Assembly (NCBI GenBank): GCA_958295725.1
Contig: OY282368.1
Span: 3,320,365-3,384,364, forward strand
Source of the DNA: an uncultured Alphaproteobacteria bacterium
GTDB lineage: Bacteria; Pseudomonadota; Alphaproteobacteria; UBA2966
Reading direction: 5' to 3'
Length of the DNA stretch: 64,000 nucleotides
The notes under the pieces were generated by a model. That model was not told where the DNA came from, made no database searches, and was given only the letters and a program-made list of their open reading frames with translations. Position numbers and translations under genes: made by a program. Shown here piece by piece: positions 53,230 through 61,740 of the stretch (its first letter is position 1; each line of letters begins with the position of its first letter).

Positions 53230-54384
53230 ATGGACGGGGACCCACGGGGCAAGGCCTGTATCGTCGGCGTCGCCGAATCGGATCTGGGCGCGGTCGGCGC
53301 GGGCGTCACGGCGCTCGACCTGCAGGCCCAGGCCATGGTCCGGGCCCTCGACGAGGCCGGTCTGAGGAAAGCGGACGTCGACGGCCTCTTCTCTGCCTCC
53401 GTCTATTACCAGATGGCCTCGGTCGAGGTGGCCGAGTATCTCGGCATTCGGCCGCGTTACACGGACTCGACGACCGTCGGCGGCTGCTCGTTCATCGCGC
53501 ATCTGCATCACGCCGCCACGGCGCTGCGGGCGGGCGCCTGCGACGTGGCGCTGATCCTGTACGGCTCGACCCAGCGGTCCGGCGGCGGCGGTTTCACGAC
53601 CAACGCCAATCCGTCCCCTTACGAGCTTCCTTACGGGCCGCGAATGCCGATCAGCATGTACGCGATGTCGGCGGCACGGCACATGCACCAGTACGGCACC
53701 ACGCGGGAGCAGCTCGCCGAGGTGGCCGTGCAGACGCGCGCCTGGGCGCGCATGAACCCCAAGGCGTTCATGCGCGATCCCCTGACCGTGGAGGAGGTCG
53801 TCAACGCGCGCGCGATCTCCGAGCCGTTCACGCTACTCGATTGCTGCGTCGTCACCGACGGGGGCGGCGCCGTCGTCGTGACCCGGCCCGACCGGGCCCG
53901 GGACCTGCGGCAGGCGCCGGTCCACCTGCTCGGCGCCGGCGAGGCGCACTGGCACCGGCACATCCACCAGATGCCGGACCTGACGGTCAGCGCCGGAGTC
54001 GAGTCGGGGAGGCGGGCCTTCGAGATGGCGGGGCTGACGCCCGGGGACGTCGATGTGTGCGAGCTCTACGACGCCTTCACCGTCTTCCCCATCGTGCATC
54101 TCGAGGACCTCGGGTTCTGCGGAAAAGGGGAAGGCGGCCCGTTCGTATCGGGAGGACGCATCGGCCCCGGCGGGGATTGTCCCGTCAACACCAACGGCGG
54201 CGGCATGAGCTACTGCCACCCGGGCATGTACGGCATCTTCACGATCATCGAGGCGACTCGACAGCTCCGGGGCCAGTGCGGGGACCGCCAGATCGAGGGC
54301 GCGGAGGTCGCCGTCGCGCACGGCGTCGGCGGGGTGTGGTCGGCAGCCGCGACCGCGATTCTGGGAACGGCGGCGACGGTTTAG
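53230..54384 (+). CDS. Thiolase-fold protein, Cys-less aldolase-like, copy 2
   Basis: A 384-residue tandem paralogue of the preceding gene, very similar throughout (YYQMASVE, AEYLGIRPRYTDSTT, MYAMSAARHMHQYGTTREQL, GAGEAHWHRHIHQMPDL). The nucleophile region reads TVGGCSFIAHLHHAATALRA, with its Cys two positions earlier than the thiolase nucleophile and Phe at the catalytic place. The YDAF and SYCH Tyr residues are conserved. The two may form a heterodimer, or the second may have diverged in substrate. It starts 12 bases after copy 1 without a strong ribosome site. An AT-rich island follows immediately. Confidence 0.82.
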   Translation: MDGDPRGKACIVGVAESDLGAVGAGVTALDLQAQAMVRALDEAGLRKADVDGLFSASVYYQMASVEVAEYLGIRPRYTDSTTVGGCSFIAHLHHAATALRAGACDVALILYGSTQRSGGGGFTTNANPSPYELPYGPRMPISMYAMSAARHMHQYGTTREQLAEVAVQTRAWARMNPKAFMRDPLTVEEVVNARAISEPFTLLDCCVVTDGGGAVVVTRPDRARDLRQAPVHLLGAGEAHWHRHIHQMPDLTVSAGVESGRRAFEMAGLTPGDVDVCELYDAFTVFPIVHLEDLGFCGKGEGGPFVSGGRIGPGGDCPVNTNGGGMSYCHPGMYGIFTIIEATRQLRGQCGDRQIEGAEVAVAHGVGGVWSAAATAILGTAATV

Positions 54385-54464
54385 CGGCCGGACCGCTTCC
54401 TGGGGCGAGTCGGGTTCCAGTGCACAGGGGGAAACTATGTTACGTACCTCCGACAGGTAATGAC

Positions 54465-54557
54465 ATGTGCATGAACTGGATCGCCGACCTTGTATCTGTA
54501 CTCATATCACGGTGGTTGGTAGTCGTTTCGCTTCTCGCCGGCATAACGCATCTGTGA
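54465..54557 (+). CDS. Possible 30-residue membrane peptide
   Basis: MCMNWIADLVSVLISRWLVV followed by VSLLAGITHL is a short basic/hydrophobic single-span peptide, starting at ATG 54465 with a weak AGGTAA upstream. It lies at the GC-to-AT transition right after the thiolase pair. It could be a toxin-like peptide, a leader, or chance; there is no second line of evidence. Confidence 0.25.
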   Translation: MCMNWIADLVSVLISRWLVVVSLLAGITHL

Positions 54558-54595
54558 ATAAATCTCTGGCTTATGATTGCAAGGGGTGATTTGAC

Positions 54596-54811
54596 ATGGA
54601 TTTGAACAAATGGATCGGTCTCATCTTGATGATGCTTGTTGCAATTCTTGTATCTAAATATATTTTATATTCTCGAAGGTCAATTCGAGTTGTAACAGAG
54701 TCGATGATTTATAGTTGCGTGATACTCATACCGGCTATAATTTCAGCGATTATATTCAATTTCCGAAGTTTTTTTGTCGATTATTTCAGTCCACAGTATA
54801 TTATGTCATAA
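54596..54811 (+). CDS. Small AT-rich membrane protein (possibly N-terminal half of a broken gene)
   Basis: Encodes 71 residues with two hydrophobic spans, WIGLILMMLVAILVSKYILY and MIYSCVILIPAIISAIIFNF. AAGGGG lies upstream of ATG 54596. Codon use is strongly AT-biased, unlike every neighbour. A run of seven T near 54769 is placed where a slip would join this frame to the next one (54774-55283), giving a single membrane protein of about 230 residues. Function unknown. Confidence 0.5.
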   Translation: MDLNKWIGLILMMLVAILVSKYILYSRRSIRVVTESMIYSCVILIPAIISAIIFNFRSFFVDYFSPQYIMS

Positions 54812-55283
54812 TCAGAAAATATTGGATATTTTGTATTATGTATTTCCCAAAATACCATGGCATTGCAGTGATTTTTTGAGATTTAAGATACTGAATAATT
54901 ATGACAGAGGAATCATTATTATACTTGATTTTTTCATGGTATTCTGTTATATTTTTACCTTTATACTGATCGTTCTTCTAGATAGAAAACCTTCGAACCT
55001 TGAACGTCTGAGAGGTGGTTATCTTGCTGTAGATCAATTCAGGGGTAGATTTTTATTTTATATATTTTCTTTTTTTATGGTCATCCCAATATTCGTTTTT
55101 CCTGTGCCTCTCTATCCTGAATTTCTTCCGTCCACTGGCAATTACCTTGACGACGTTTGGCCAGTGGGGTTGTTGTCGAGTTATGGGGTTGGCGCCTTTG
55201 CACAAACTGCGATAACTACCTTTGGAGCTTATATAATGGCAAGGGAGATAACGGTAACACGATTCCGGCGGGAGTACTCATAA
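54774..55283 (+). CDS. AT-rich membrane protein of unknown function
   Basis: An open frame of about 169 codons, with a TTG at 54774 as the first usable start. Hydrophobic spans are IIIILDFFMVFCYIFTFILI, FLFYIFSFFMVIPIFVFPVP and GVGAFAQTAITTFGAYIMAR. No family is recognised. It overlaps the previous membrane frame by 38 bases in a different register, so the two may be halves of one gene split at a T-run. Base composition points to recent transfer from a low-GC source. It ends 44 bases before an IS5-type transposase remnant. Confidence 0.5.
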   Translation: MSIISVHSILCHNQKILDILYYVFPKIPWHCSDFLRFKILNNYDRGIIIILDFFMVFCYIFTFILIVLLDRKPSNLERLRGGYLAVDQFRGRFLFYIFSFFMVIPIFVFPVPLYPEFLPSTGNYLDDVWPVGLLSSYGVGAFAQTAITTFGAYIMAREITVTRFRREYS

Positions 55284-55326
55284 AGGCTCAATCAGCGAAT
55301 CGCGGGCATGAGCCCAGGCTCAGGAC

Positions 55327-55530
55327 TCATAACCAAAAGATGACGGTAGCGGCGATGCAGATGGCGCTGAAGAAGGCGTGGGCGCACCGGTCGTATCGTG
55401 TGGCGATGCGCCGCCAGTCCTTGAGCCTGCCGAACATGCGCTCGATCGGATCGCGTCGCTTGTAGAGTACGGCGTCGTAGGTGACCGGCCTCTTGCGGTT
55501 CGCCCGGCCGGGGATGCGGAGTTCGATCCG
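55327..55530 (-). pseudogene. C-terminal remnant of an IS5-family transposase
   Basis: The minus strand reads ELRIPGRANRKRPVTYDAVL, then YKRRDPIERMFGRLKDWRRI, ATRYDRCAHAFFSAICIAAT and VIFWL to TGA. This is the classic end of many IS5-group transposases, including the catalytic Glu of IERMFGRLKD. Everything upstream is missing. It differs from the intact IS5-type element at 27619. It marks the right border of the AT-rich island. Confidence 0.8.
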
Positions 55531-55610
55531 ACAGAAATGATGGATTTCAGTTCCAGGACACTGGTCAAGCCGTTATAAACCGCGCGAAGGCGGTCGCCGC
55601 GCCAGAACTC

Positions 55611-55639
55611 GCGCCGCTCGCAAGAGCGGCGCGTTTTCG
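55611..55639 (+). terminator. Probable Rho-independent terminator
   Basis: GCGCCGCTC, loop GCAA, then GAGCGGCGC forms a perfect 9-bp stem (55611-55632), followed by GTTTTCG. It points rightward. It may have been the terminator of the thiolase operon before the AT-rich island and transposase remnant separated them, and it also lies just past the 3' end of the convergent Rieske oxygenase gene. Confidence 0.6.
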
Positions 55640-55656
55640 AGTCCGGGAAGGGAAGG

Positions 55657-57102
55657 CTATTCCGCCGCTATCGCTCCGGCGAAGGACCGCTCGTACTCCC
55701 GCATCGCGTCGCGAATGAAGGCGTCGCGTTCGTCGCCTTCGTACTCGTCGCCCTCGGCGATGATCTCAACCATCTTTCGGCACACCTCGCGGACGAGTTC
55801 CTCGTCGTCGCGGCCTTCCCGCATGGGGATCGCCAGCACCGTGTTGTTGGTGCAGCAGTAGTCGCGCTCGCCCGCGTTGGCCCTGGCGTGCATCGCGCCG
55901 GGTTGCGCATGCGGGTTGTCGCCGTTGAGGGCGCGGCGCAGGTTGCGGCGGTTCATGTAGACGCCGATGTCGCCCCGCATCGGGTTCTCGAGCGCGTGCA
56001 CGGCGATGGGCCGCTGGCTGACGATGGCCTCCCAGTCGCCGGGCGTGCGTTGCGCCGTCTCGTAGGGGCGCCCGCCGGTCTGGCCTTCGAGGAAGTCGAT
56101 GTCGTCGTATCCGCACCGCTCCTTGCGTCCGGCGTCGAACGGGTCGATCGCCGCGCCGAACATGCGCCAGCCGATGATGATGTGGTTCTCGTTGTCGACA
56201 GGCACGTACCAGCGCGCCATGTGCACGCGATGGAAGTACCGGGTGTCGCGGCCGTCCTCGAACAGGTTGGCGTGGATGGTGAGGTTCGGGACCACCACGT
56301 CGTTCATCCGCACCCAGATCTTGTCCGTCCCGACGCGGCGGCCGGCGATGAAGACCATCGCCGTGTCGTCGCGCACGGACGCGTATTCCATCACGGGCGT
56401 CTGGGTGAACACCGGATTGAGCGCCGTGGCGGGATAGTCGCCGTCGTCGTCATCGCCGACCACTCTCATGCTCGCGTTGTGGAGCTGCGAGGTGTGGATC
56501 TGGTCGGGGATGTTGTCGAACGACTGGAGATAGTTGCACGGATAGACGTTGGTGAACGGGACGAGCTCGAGGTCGTCGTAGGCATCGAAGAAATCCCATT
56601 CGGGGAACTTCGGCATTTCTTCGTAGGGGCCCATGTAGGCGAAGACGAGACCGTGACGCTCGAAGGCCGGATACGCGCCCTGGCTGACCTTCTCGGCCAG
56701 GCGCGCGCCGCCGTCCGGTTCGCCCGGCACCGCCATCAGCCTGCCGTCGACGTCGAACTGGAAGCCGTGATAGCAGCAGCGGATACCGGTCTCCTGGATG
56801 ATGCCGTATTCGAGCGAGGCGCCGCGGTGGGCGCAGTGGCGGTGCAGGACGCCGACCTGTCCCGACTTGTCTCGGAACGCCACCAGCTCTTCACCCATGA
56901 TCTTGATCGCCTTGGGTACGTCGGAGAGCTCCCCGGACAGGCACACCGGTTGCCAGAAGCGGCGCAGGAATTCCCCCATCGGGGTGTCGGGGTCGGTGTG
57001 CGTCAGCTCGGGATCCTCCGGCGGAACGTGGCGTTTCTCGTAGCCGCTGAAGACCCTGTTGTTGTCGTGACTGAATCTGAGATGCGCGTCCTGGTCCTTC
57101 AT
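55657..57102 (-). CDS. Rieske-type aromatic ring-hydroxylating oxygenase, alpha subunit
   Basis: A 481-residue oxygenase. The Rieske [2Fe-2S] ligands are in LHRHCAHRGASLEYG and GIRCCYHGFQFDVDG. The mononuclear iron motif is SFDNIPDQIHTSQLHNASMR (two His with a later Asp). The overall layout fits the phthalate 4,5-dioxygenase-like class IA group, which needs a separate reductase; none is encoded nearby. ATG 57102 starts MKDQDAHLRF. It would hydroxylate or O-demethylate an aromatic or other unsaturated acid. It lies downstream of, and on the same strand as, the biotin-carrier operon, with about 290 bases between. Confidence 0.9.
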   Translation of the reverse strand: MKDQDAHLRFSHDNNRVFSGYEKRHVPPEDPELTHTDPDTPMGEFLRRFWQPVCLSGELSDVPKAIKIMGEELVAFRDKSGQVGVLHRHCAHRGASLEYGIIQETGIRCCYHGFQFDVDGRLMAVPGEPDGGARLAEKVSQGAYPAFERHGLVFAYMGPYEEMPKFPEWDFFDAYDDLELVPFTNVYPCNYLQSFDNIPDQIHTSQLHNASMRVVGDDDDGDYPATALNPVFTQTPVMEYASVRDDTAMVFIAGRRVGTDKIWVRMNDVVVPNLTIHANLFEDGRDTRYFHRVHMARWYVPVDNENHIIIGWRMFGAAIDPFDAGRKERCGYDDIDFLEGQTGGRPYETAQRTPGDWEAIVSQRPIAVHALENPMRGDIGVYMNRRNLRRALNGDNPHAQPGAMHARANAGERDYCCTNNTVLAIPMREGRDDEELVREVCRKMVEIIAEGDEYEGDERDAFIRDAMREYERSFAGAIAAE

Positions 57103-57389
57103 GCCCGTCCGTCTCGCCTCCGATGCCTTGCGCCCGTCGCCACCCGCACGGCCGCCGTTATGTCAACAATGCTGACCCTGTTTCGAAGTGTACCACAACG
57201 TGAACCGGGAGCAAATCGAATCGGCGACGCCTTGCTTGATTCCGCTTCCGCCGAATGACCGTCGGAATCCCCTCCACGCCAACGTCCGACGACCGGGCGC
57301 GAAGATCGGATATCGGGAACGAGTTGCCCTGGATGGAATGACTGAACGTGAACCGACCGGCGGCCGCCAGGCCGAAACACCGGGCGGGA

Positions 57390-57893
57390 TCAGCACGCGG
57401 GGTCGATCCACATCAGCGGCTGGCCGGCCTCCACCCGCGTCTCGTTCTCCGCGCAGATCTCGACGACGGTCCCCGCGACGCTCGCGGGGATGGAGTTGAA
57501 GAGCTTCATCACGTCGACGAGGCAGACGGTGTCGCCGGCGCCCACCCCGGCGCCCACCTCGACGAACGGCGGCGCGTCCGGCGCGGGAGCGCGATAGAAC
57601 GTGCCCGTCATCGGACACTCGACGCCGACCAGCCCCTCCCGCGGAGGAGCGGCGGCGGGCGGCGCCCCCGCGGGGACGGAGGCCGCCGCCGGCTCCTCGA
57701 CGACCACGGGCTCGGCGGTTCCGGCGACCCCGGCGGTCGAGGCCGTCCCGGGCGCCGCCGCCTCGCCCTCGCCGCCCGCCATCGCATCCACCTCGAGCCG
57801 CGCGCCGTCCTGCTCGTAGCGGAAACGCCGGTACCCGAGCCTGTCCAGCGTTCGCAGGATCTCGATCACGTCCCTGGCCGACAACGCCATCAC
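57390..57893 (-). CDS. Biotin carboxyl carrier protein (AccB-like)
   Basis: A 167-residue carrier. The N-terminal AccB-type segment is LSARDVIEILRTLDRLGYRR; a Pro/Ala-rich hinge covers about 45-85. The biotinyl domain is ECPMTGTFYRAPAPDAPPFV then CLVDVMKLFNSIPASVAGTV, with the biotin-accepting Lys at residue 130 in VMKL (canonical AMKM slightly changed). The start (GTG-ATG) overlaps the stop of the small AccB-N-like gene. No AccC biotin carboxylase is present, so biotin would be carboxylated by the housekeeping AccC, or CO2 would come from a donor substrate. Confidence 0.88.
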   Translation of the reverse strand: MMALSARDVIEILRTLDRLGYRRFRYEQDGARLEVDAMAGGEGEAAAPGTASTAGVAGTAEPVVVEEPAAASVPAGAPPAAAPPREGLVGVECPMTGTFYRAPAPDAPPFVEVGAGVGAGDTVCLVDVMKLFNSIPASVAGTVVEICAENETRVEAGQPLMWIDPAC

Positions 57894-58066
57894 GGAGCCT
57901 CCGCCGCCTGCTCCGGGGGCGTTCCAGCCGCCGATCCCCGATGCGCCTTTTCGACACGGACCTCCATGCCGTCCCGCGCCAGCGTCAGCCTGCCGCCCTG
58001 CGGCCCATCGACGAGCGCGAGGATCAATGCCACGTCGCGATAGGTGAGAGGCGTATCGTCGGACAC
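57890..58066 (-). CDS. Small AccB N-terminal-domain-like protein, locus 2
   Basis: A 58-residue protein from GTG 58066: LTYRDVALILALVDGPQGGR, then LTLARDGMEVRVEKAH. The pattern is the same as the N-terminus of the adjacent biotin carrier and as the 78-residue protein at 48391, with no biotinyl domain. It is packed between an acyl-CoA synthetase (5-base gap) and the carrier (overlap), so it is almost certainly translated. The role is unknown. A docking or assembly subunit for the carboxyltransferase is the best guess. Confidence 0.68.
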   Translation of the reverse strand: MSDDTPLTYRDVALILALVDGPQGGRLTLARDGMEVRVEKAHRGSAAGTPPEQAAEAP

Positions 58067-58071
58067 GGGGG

Positions 58072-60195
58072 CTACGGCTCCACGGTGAACTTGTAATCGA
58101 CCGCCACGCAGCCCTCGCCGTCGCCGAGGACGACGACGGGGTTGAGGTCGAGCTCGGCGATCTCGGGACGGTCGGCCGCCAGCCACGAGACCCGGGCGAT
58201 CGTTTTCGCCAGCGCCGTCGCGTCCAGGGGGCCGCCGCCCCGGAAGCCCCGGAACACGGGGCCGAGGACGGACTCCTCGAGGATCCGCCGCGCCACGGCC
58301 TCGCTTGCCGGCGCCGGCAACATGTTCACGTCGGCGACGAGCTCCACCAGTGTGCCGCCGGGTCCGAAGACGACCATCGGGCCGAAGACCGGGTCGCGTT
58401 TGGCGCCGATCAGGACCTCGAGCCCGCCGCTCACCATTTCCTGCACGAGAACGCCTTCGACGCGGGCGTCCGGACGGCGGCGCCGGGCGTTGGCGTTGAC
58501 CGTGTCGCAAGCCACGGCAAGGGCGTCCTCGCCGCGCACGTCGGTGACGACGCCGCCGACCTCCGTGCGGTGGGCGATGTCGGGGGAGGCGATCTTCACG
58601 GCGACGGGCGAGTCGAGCTCGGCGCGGAACGCTTCCGCTTCCTCGATGGTCGCGGCGACGATTTCGCGGGGCAGGCGAACGCCATAGGCCTCGAGCACGG
58701 CCTTTTGGGCCTCCACGCCATCGAGCGGCGCGTCGCCGGCGGCGCCGGGCTCGACATCGCGGGCGGGCCCGGGGTCGGCGAGCAGGACGCGGCGCCGCTC
58801 GTCGTAGAGGAGGCGCGCGGCGACGTTTCTCGCGGCCCGCGCCGGATCGCCGAACACCGGGAACGGCGCCTTGCGGATCGCCTCCATGGCACCCTCGTGG
58901 GGCGCCACCCACGACACCGCGAACGGCTTGTCCACGTCGGCGCGCAGCTTGGTCAATTCGTCGACCAGCTCGAGTCCGTTGCGCCAGATGAGCTTCACCG
59001 ACAGCACGGCGGCGTCGTAATGGTCGCTTTCGAGGAGTATCCGCAGGCATCGCGCCAGGATATCGGGCCGGAACACCATGGGGCCCGTCGCGTCCAGCGG
59101 GTTGTTGAACCCGGCGTAGTCCGGAAGGATTTCCGCGACCCTGGCCCGCAGCTCCTCGGGCAACGGGGCGACGTCGAGGCCGGCGTCCGTCGCGGCGTCC
59201 GCGGCGAGCACGCCGGCGCCGCCGGAATGCGAGACCAGCGCGACGCGCGTCCCCCGGGAGGCCGACGTCTTGTCGAAGACCTTCATGTAGTCGATGAACT
59301 GGTCGCCATCGGCGGCACGCAGAACGCCGTTGGCGTCGAACACGGCTTGGGCGATCGCGTCCGAGCCGACCAGGGCCCCGGTGTGCGACCGGGCGGCGAC
59401 GGCCCCGGCGTCCGACTTGCCGACCTTGAGGACAACGAGGGGCTTGCCCGCCTCCAGCGCCGCCCGCGAGACGTCGATGAAACCCGCGCCCTCGCGGATG
59501 CTCTCGATATAACCGCCGACGATGCCGACCCGGTCGTCGTCGATCAGGTATCCGGCGTAGTCGGAGAACTCGAGATCCGCCTCGTTTCCCGAACTCACGA
59601 AGTGTCCCGTGCCGATCCCCTGGCGCTCCGCCTCGGTGAGGATGGCGGCGCCGACCGCGCCGCTCTGACTCGCCAGCGCGACGTTGCCGGGCGCCACGTC
59701 CTTGCGGTCGAGGAGCTGGGTGATCGAGGGGACGGCGCCGTTCCACAGGTTGATCGAGCCGACGGAGTTGGGTCCGACGGCGCGGCCCCCCTTGTCGCGG
59801 ATGAGGGCCATCAGCTCGGCTTCCGCGCGCCGGCCGTCCTCGCCCAGCTCTCCGAATCCCGACGTAATGACGAGGAAGCACTTGACGTGGCCGGGTTCGA
59901 GCGCCTCCACCGTCCGGCGGACGACCGTCGCAGGGACGGAGAGCACGGCGAGGTCGACGGGGTCCGGAATGTCGGCGAGGGAGGGAAAGCACTTCCGTCC
60001 ATTCACCGTCTCGTACTTCGGGTTCACCGGGTAGATCGCGCCGCCGTATTCGTGGAGGTCGAGGAATTTCAGGATGAGCCCTCCGCCCATGCGTGTCGCG
60101 TCCTCGGATGCGCCGACGACGGCGATCGACTCCGGCTCGAAGAGCGCGGCCAGGGCCGGGGACCGGGCCCGAGTGGCGGGGGCGACGGACCTCAT
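58072..60195 (-). CDS. Fused NDP-forming acyl-CoA synthetase, second copy
   Basis: A 707-residue acid-CoA ligase with alpha and beta parts in one chain: LFEPESIAVVGASEDATRMG, VALASQSGAVGAAILTEAER, AARSHTGALVGSDAIAQAVF, VAVKIASPDIAHRTEVGGVV and IAELDLNPVVVLGDGEGCVA. It overlaps the carboxyltransferase gene upstream by four bases and is followed by the AccB-N-like and biotin-carrier genes. It would activate the acid whose CoA ester is then carboxylated or decarboxylated, or would capture energy from the product. It is a paralogue of 31010-33190. Confidence 0.9.
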   Translation of the reverse strand: MRSVAPATRARSPALAALFEPESIAVVGASEDATRMGGGLILKFLDLHEYGGAIYPVNPKYETVNGRKCFPSLADIPDPVDLAVLSVPATVVRRTVEALEPGHVKCFLVITSGFGELGEDGRRAEAELMALIRDKGGRAVGPNSVGSINLWNGAVPSITQLLDRKDVAPGNVALASQSGAVGAAILTEAERQGIGTGHFVSSGNEADLEFSDYAGYLIDDDRVGIVGGYIESIREGAGFIDVSRAALEAGKPLVVLKVGKSDAGAVAARSHTGALVGSDAIAQAVFDANGVLRAADGDQFIDYMKVFDKTSASRGTRVALVSHSGGAGVLAADAATDAGLDVAPLPEELRARVAEILPDYAGFNNPLDATGPMVFRPDILARCLRILLESDHYDAAVLSVKLIWRNGLELVDELTKLRADVDKPFAVSWVAPHEGAMEAIRKAPFPVFGDPARAARNVAARLLYDERRRVLLADPGPARDVEPGAAGDAPLDGVEAQKAVLEAYGVRLPREIVAATIEEAEAFRAELDSPVAVKIASPDIAHRTEVGGVVTDVRGEDALAVACDTVNANARRRRPDARVEGVLVQEMVSGGLEVLIGAKRDPVFGPMVVFGPGGTLVELVADVNMLPAPASEAVARRILEESVLGPVFRGFRGGGPLDATALAKTIARVSWLAADRPEIAELDLNPVVVLGDGEGCVAVDYKFTVEP

Positions 60196-61697
60196 CCGGC
60201 GGCGACCGCCCGTGATGCGGGCCCCTCGACCTCGAACGCGAAGTCGCCCTTTCTGACGGTCACGTACTTGAGCGTCGGGCGCTTCTCGACCTCGTTCATG
60301 AGTTGTTTCAGCGGCGTCAGGGCCGAGAGTGGATAGTCGGTCCGGCGTCCGGGTGCGTCGCGCGCGGCGAAGAGCGACTCGAGAACCGGCGGTTGGTAGA
60401 AGGCGGCGAGCAGCAGGTCGTCGTCGGACGCGAACGGGCCCCGCTCTTTCCTCAACCGGGGGATCCAGGGCTCCACGAGTTCGCCGGCGCGCCGGGCGAT
60501 GGGCTCCTTCATGCCGAGGCGGTCGGCGGATTTCTCGACGATCTCGGGCAGGATGGGCCCGACGGGCCGACCGTAGAACCCCATCGCGTAGCGCGCGATC
60601 TCGTCGGGGACGGTCTTGTAGCGTTCTCCTTGCGCCACGTTGATCACCGACTGGGTGACGACGTACTGCGCGAAGGGGCTCACGACGACCGGATAGCCGA
60701 GGTCCTCGCGGACCCGCACCGCCTCCGCCAGCACCTCCTCGAACCTGTCGCTCATGCCGATATCGGCGAGCTGGGAGTGCAGATTGGAGATCATGCCGCC
60801 CGGGATCTGGTGCTCGTAGAGCTTGGGATCATGGCGCTTGTGGACGCCCAGGGGCTTGTCGTAACGCTCGGCCAGCGCCGTGAAGTAGTCCGCCATCTCC
60901 GCGAGATCGTCGAGGTCGAGCCTGACCCCGTATCCGAGATCGCCGAGATGGCGGACGAAATACTCGGTCGGCGGCAGCGAGTCGGACCCCGCCATGGGGC
61001 CGATGGCCGTATGCAGCACGTCGACGCCGAGCGGGACCGCCTCGAGATAGCAGAGCTCCGCCAGCCCGCCGCGGCAGTGGGAGTGGAGCTCCAGCGGCAT
61101 GTCCGGGCCGATGGCGTCGCGGACCGCCGGGACCAGCGTGCGGATACGGTCGGGCGTGAGCAGGCCGCTGGCGTCCTTGATGATGAAGGCGTCCACCCCG
61201 CGTCCGACGATCTCCGTCGCGATGTCGGCGTAGTACTCGTCCGTGTGGACCGGACTCAGGGCGTAGGCGAATCCGGCGCAGCAGTAGAGACCGGCCTCCT
61301 TCGTCGTCGCGATGGCGAGCTCGATGTTCCGGACGTCGCCCAGCGTGTCGTAGAAGGTGTGGCGGCGCATCTCGTTGGCGGCGATGCGCCGGATGGTCAG
61401 GTCGACGATGTCGTCGGGAAAGAACTCGAAGGTGAACAGGCTCTGGCCGCGGGTCCAGACGTTGAGCGGTGTTCGCGCGCAACGCTCCGCCATCAGGCGC
61501 ATGCGCTCCCAGGGGTCTTCCCGCAGATAACGGACGCAGACGTCGAAGACCGCACCGCCCTCGAGGTCTATCCAGTCGAAGCCCATCTCGTCCATACGCG
61601 GCGCGAAGGGCATGATCATGTCGTTGGTGATGCGCGTCGCCCACAGCGACTGCGGGGCGTCACGCACCGAAACGTCGACGAACCCGACCTCCTTCAT
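60192..61697 (-). CDS. Biotin-dependent carboxyltransferase (PycB/OadA-like), locus 2
   Basis: A 501-residue carboxyltransferase barrel: VDVSVRDAPQSLWATRITND, FIIKDASGLLTPDRIRTLVP (carbamylated Lys), LELHSHCRGGLAELCYLEAV (metal His pair), AIGPMAGSDSLPPTEYFVRH and QIPGGMISNLHSQLADIGMS. ATG 61697 has GGAGG seven bases upstream; a TTG two codons earlier is less likely. It heads an overlapping operon: carboxyltransferase, acyl-CoA synthetase, AccB-N-like protein, biotin carrier. The biotin domain is thus on a separate polypeptide, and no membrane pump or AccC subunit accompanies it. Confidence 0.88.
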   Translation of the reverse strand: MKEVGFVDVSVRDAPQSLWATRITNDMIMPFAPRMDEMGFDWIDLEGGAVFDVCVRYLREDPWERMRLMAERCARTPLNVWTRGQSLFTFEFFPDDIVDLTIRRIAANEMRRHTFYDTLGDVRNIELAIATTKEAGLYCCAGFAYALSPVHTDEYYADIATEIVGRGVDAFIIKDASGLLTPDRIRTLVPAVRDAIGPDMPLELHSHCRGGLAELCYLEAVPLGVDVLHTAIGPMAGSDSLPPTEYFVRHLGDLGYGVRLDLDDLAEMADYFTALAERYDKPLGVHKRHDPKLYEHQIPGGMISNLHSQLADIGMSDRFEEVLAEAVRVREDLGYPVVVSPFAQYVVTQSVINVAQGERYKTVPDEIARYAMGFYGRPVGPILPEIVEKSADRLGMKEPIARRAGELVEPWIPRLRKERGPFASDDDLLLAAFYQPPVLESLFAARDAPGRRTDYPLSALTPLKQLMNEVEKRPTLKYVTVRKGDFAFEVEGPASRAVAAG

Positions 61698-61740
61698 GGG
61701 CAATCCTCCGATGGCGAGGAACCGTGACGGGGAAATCTAG

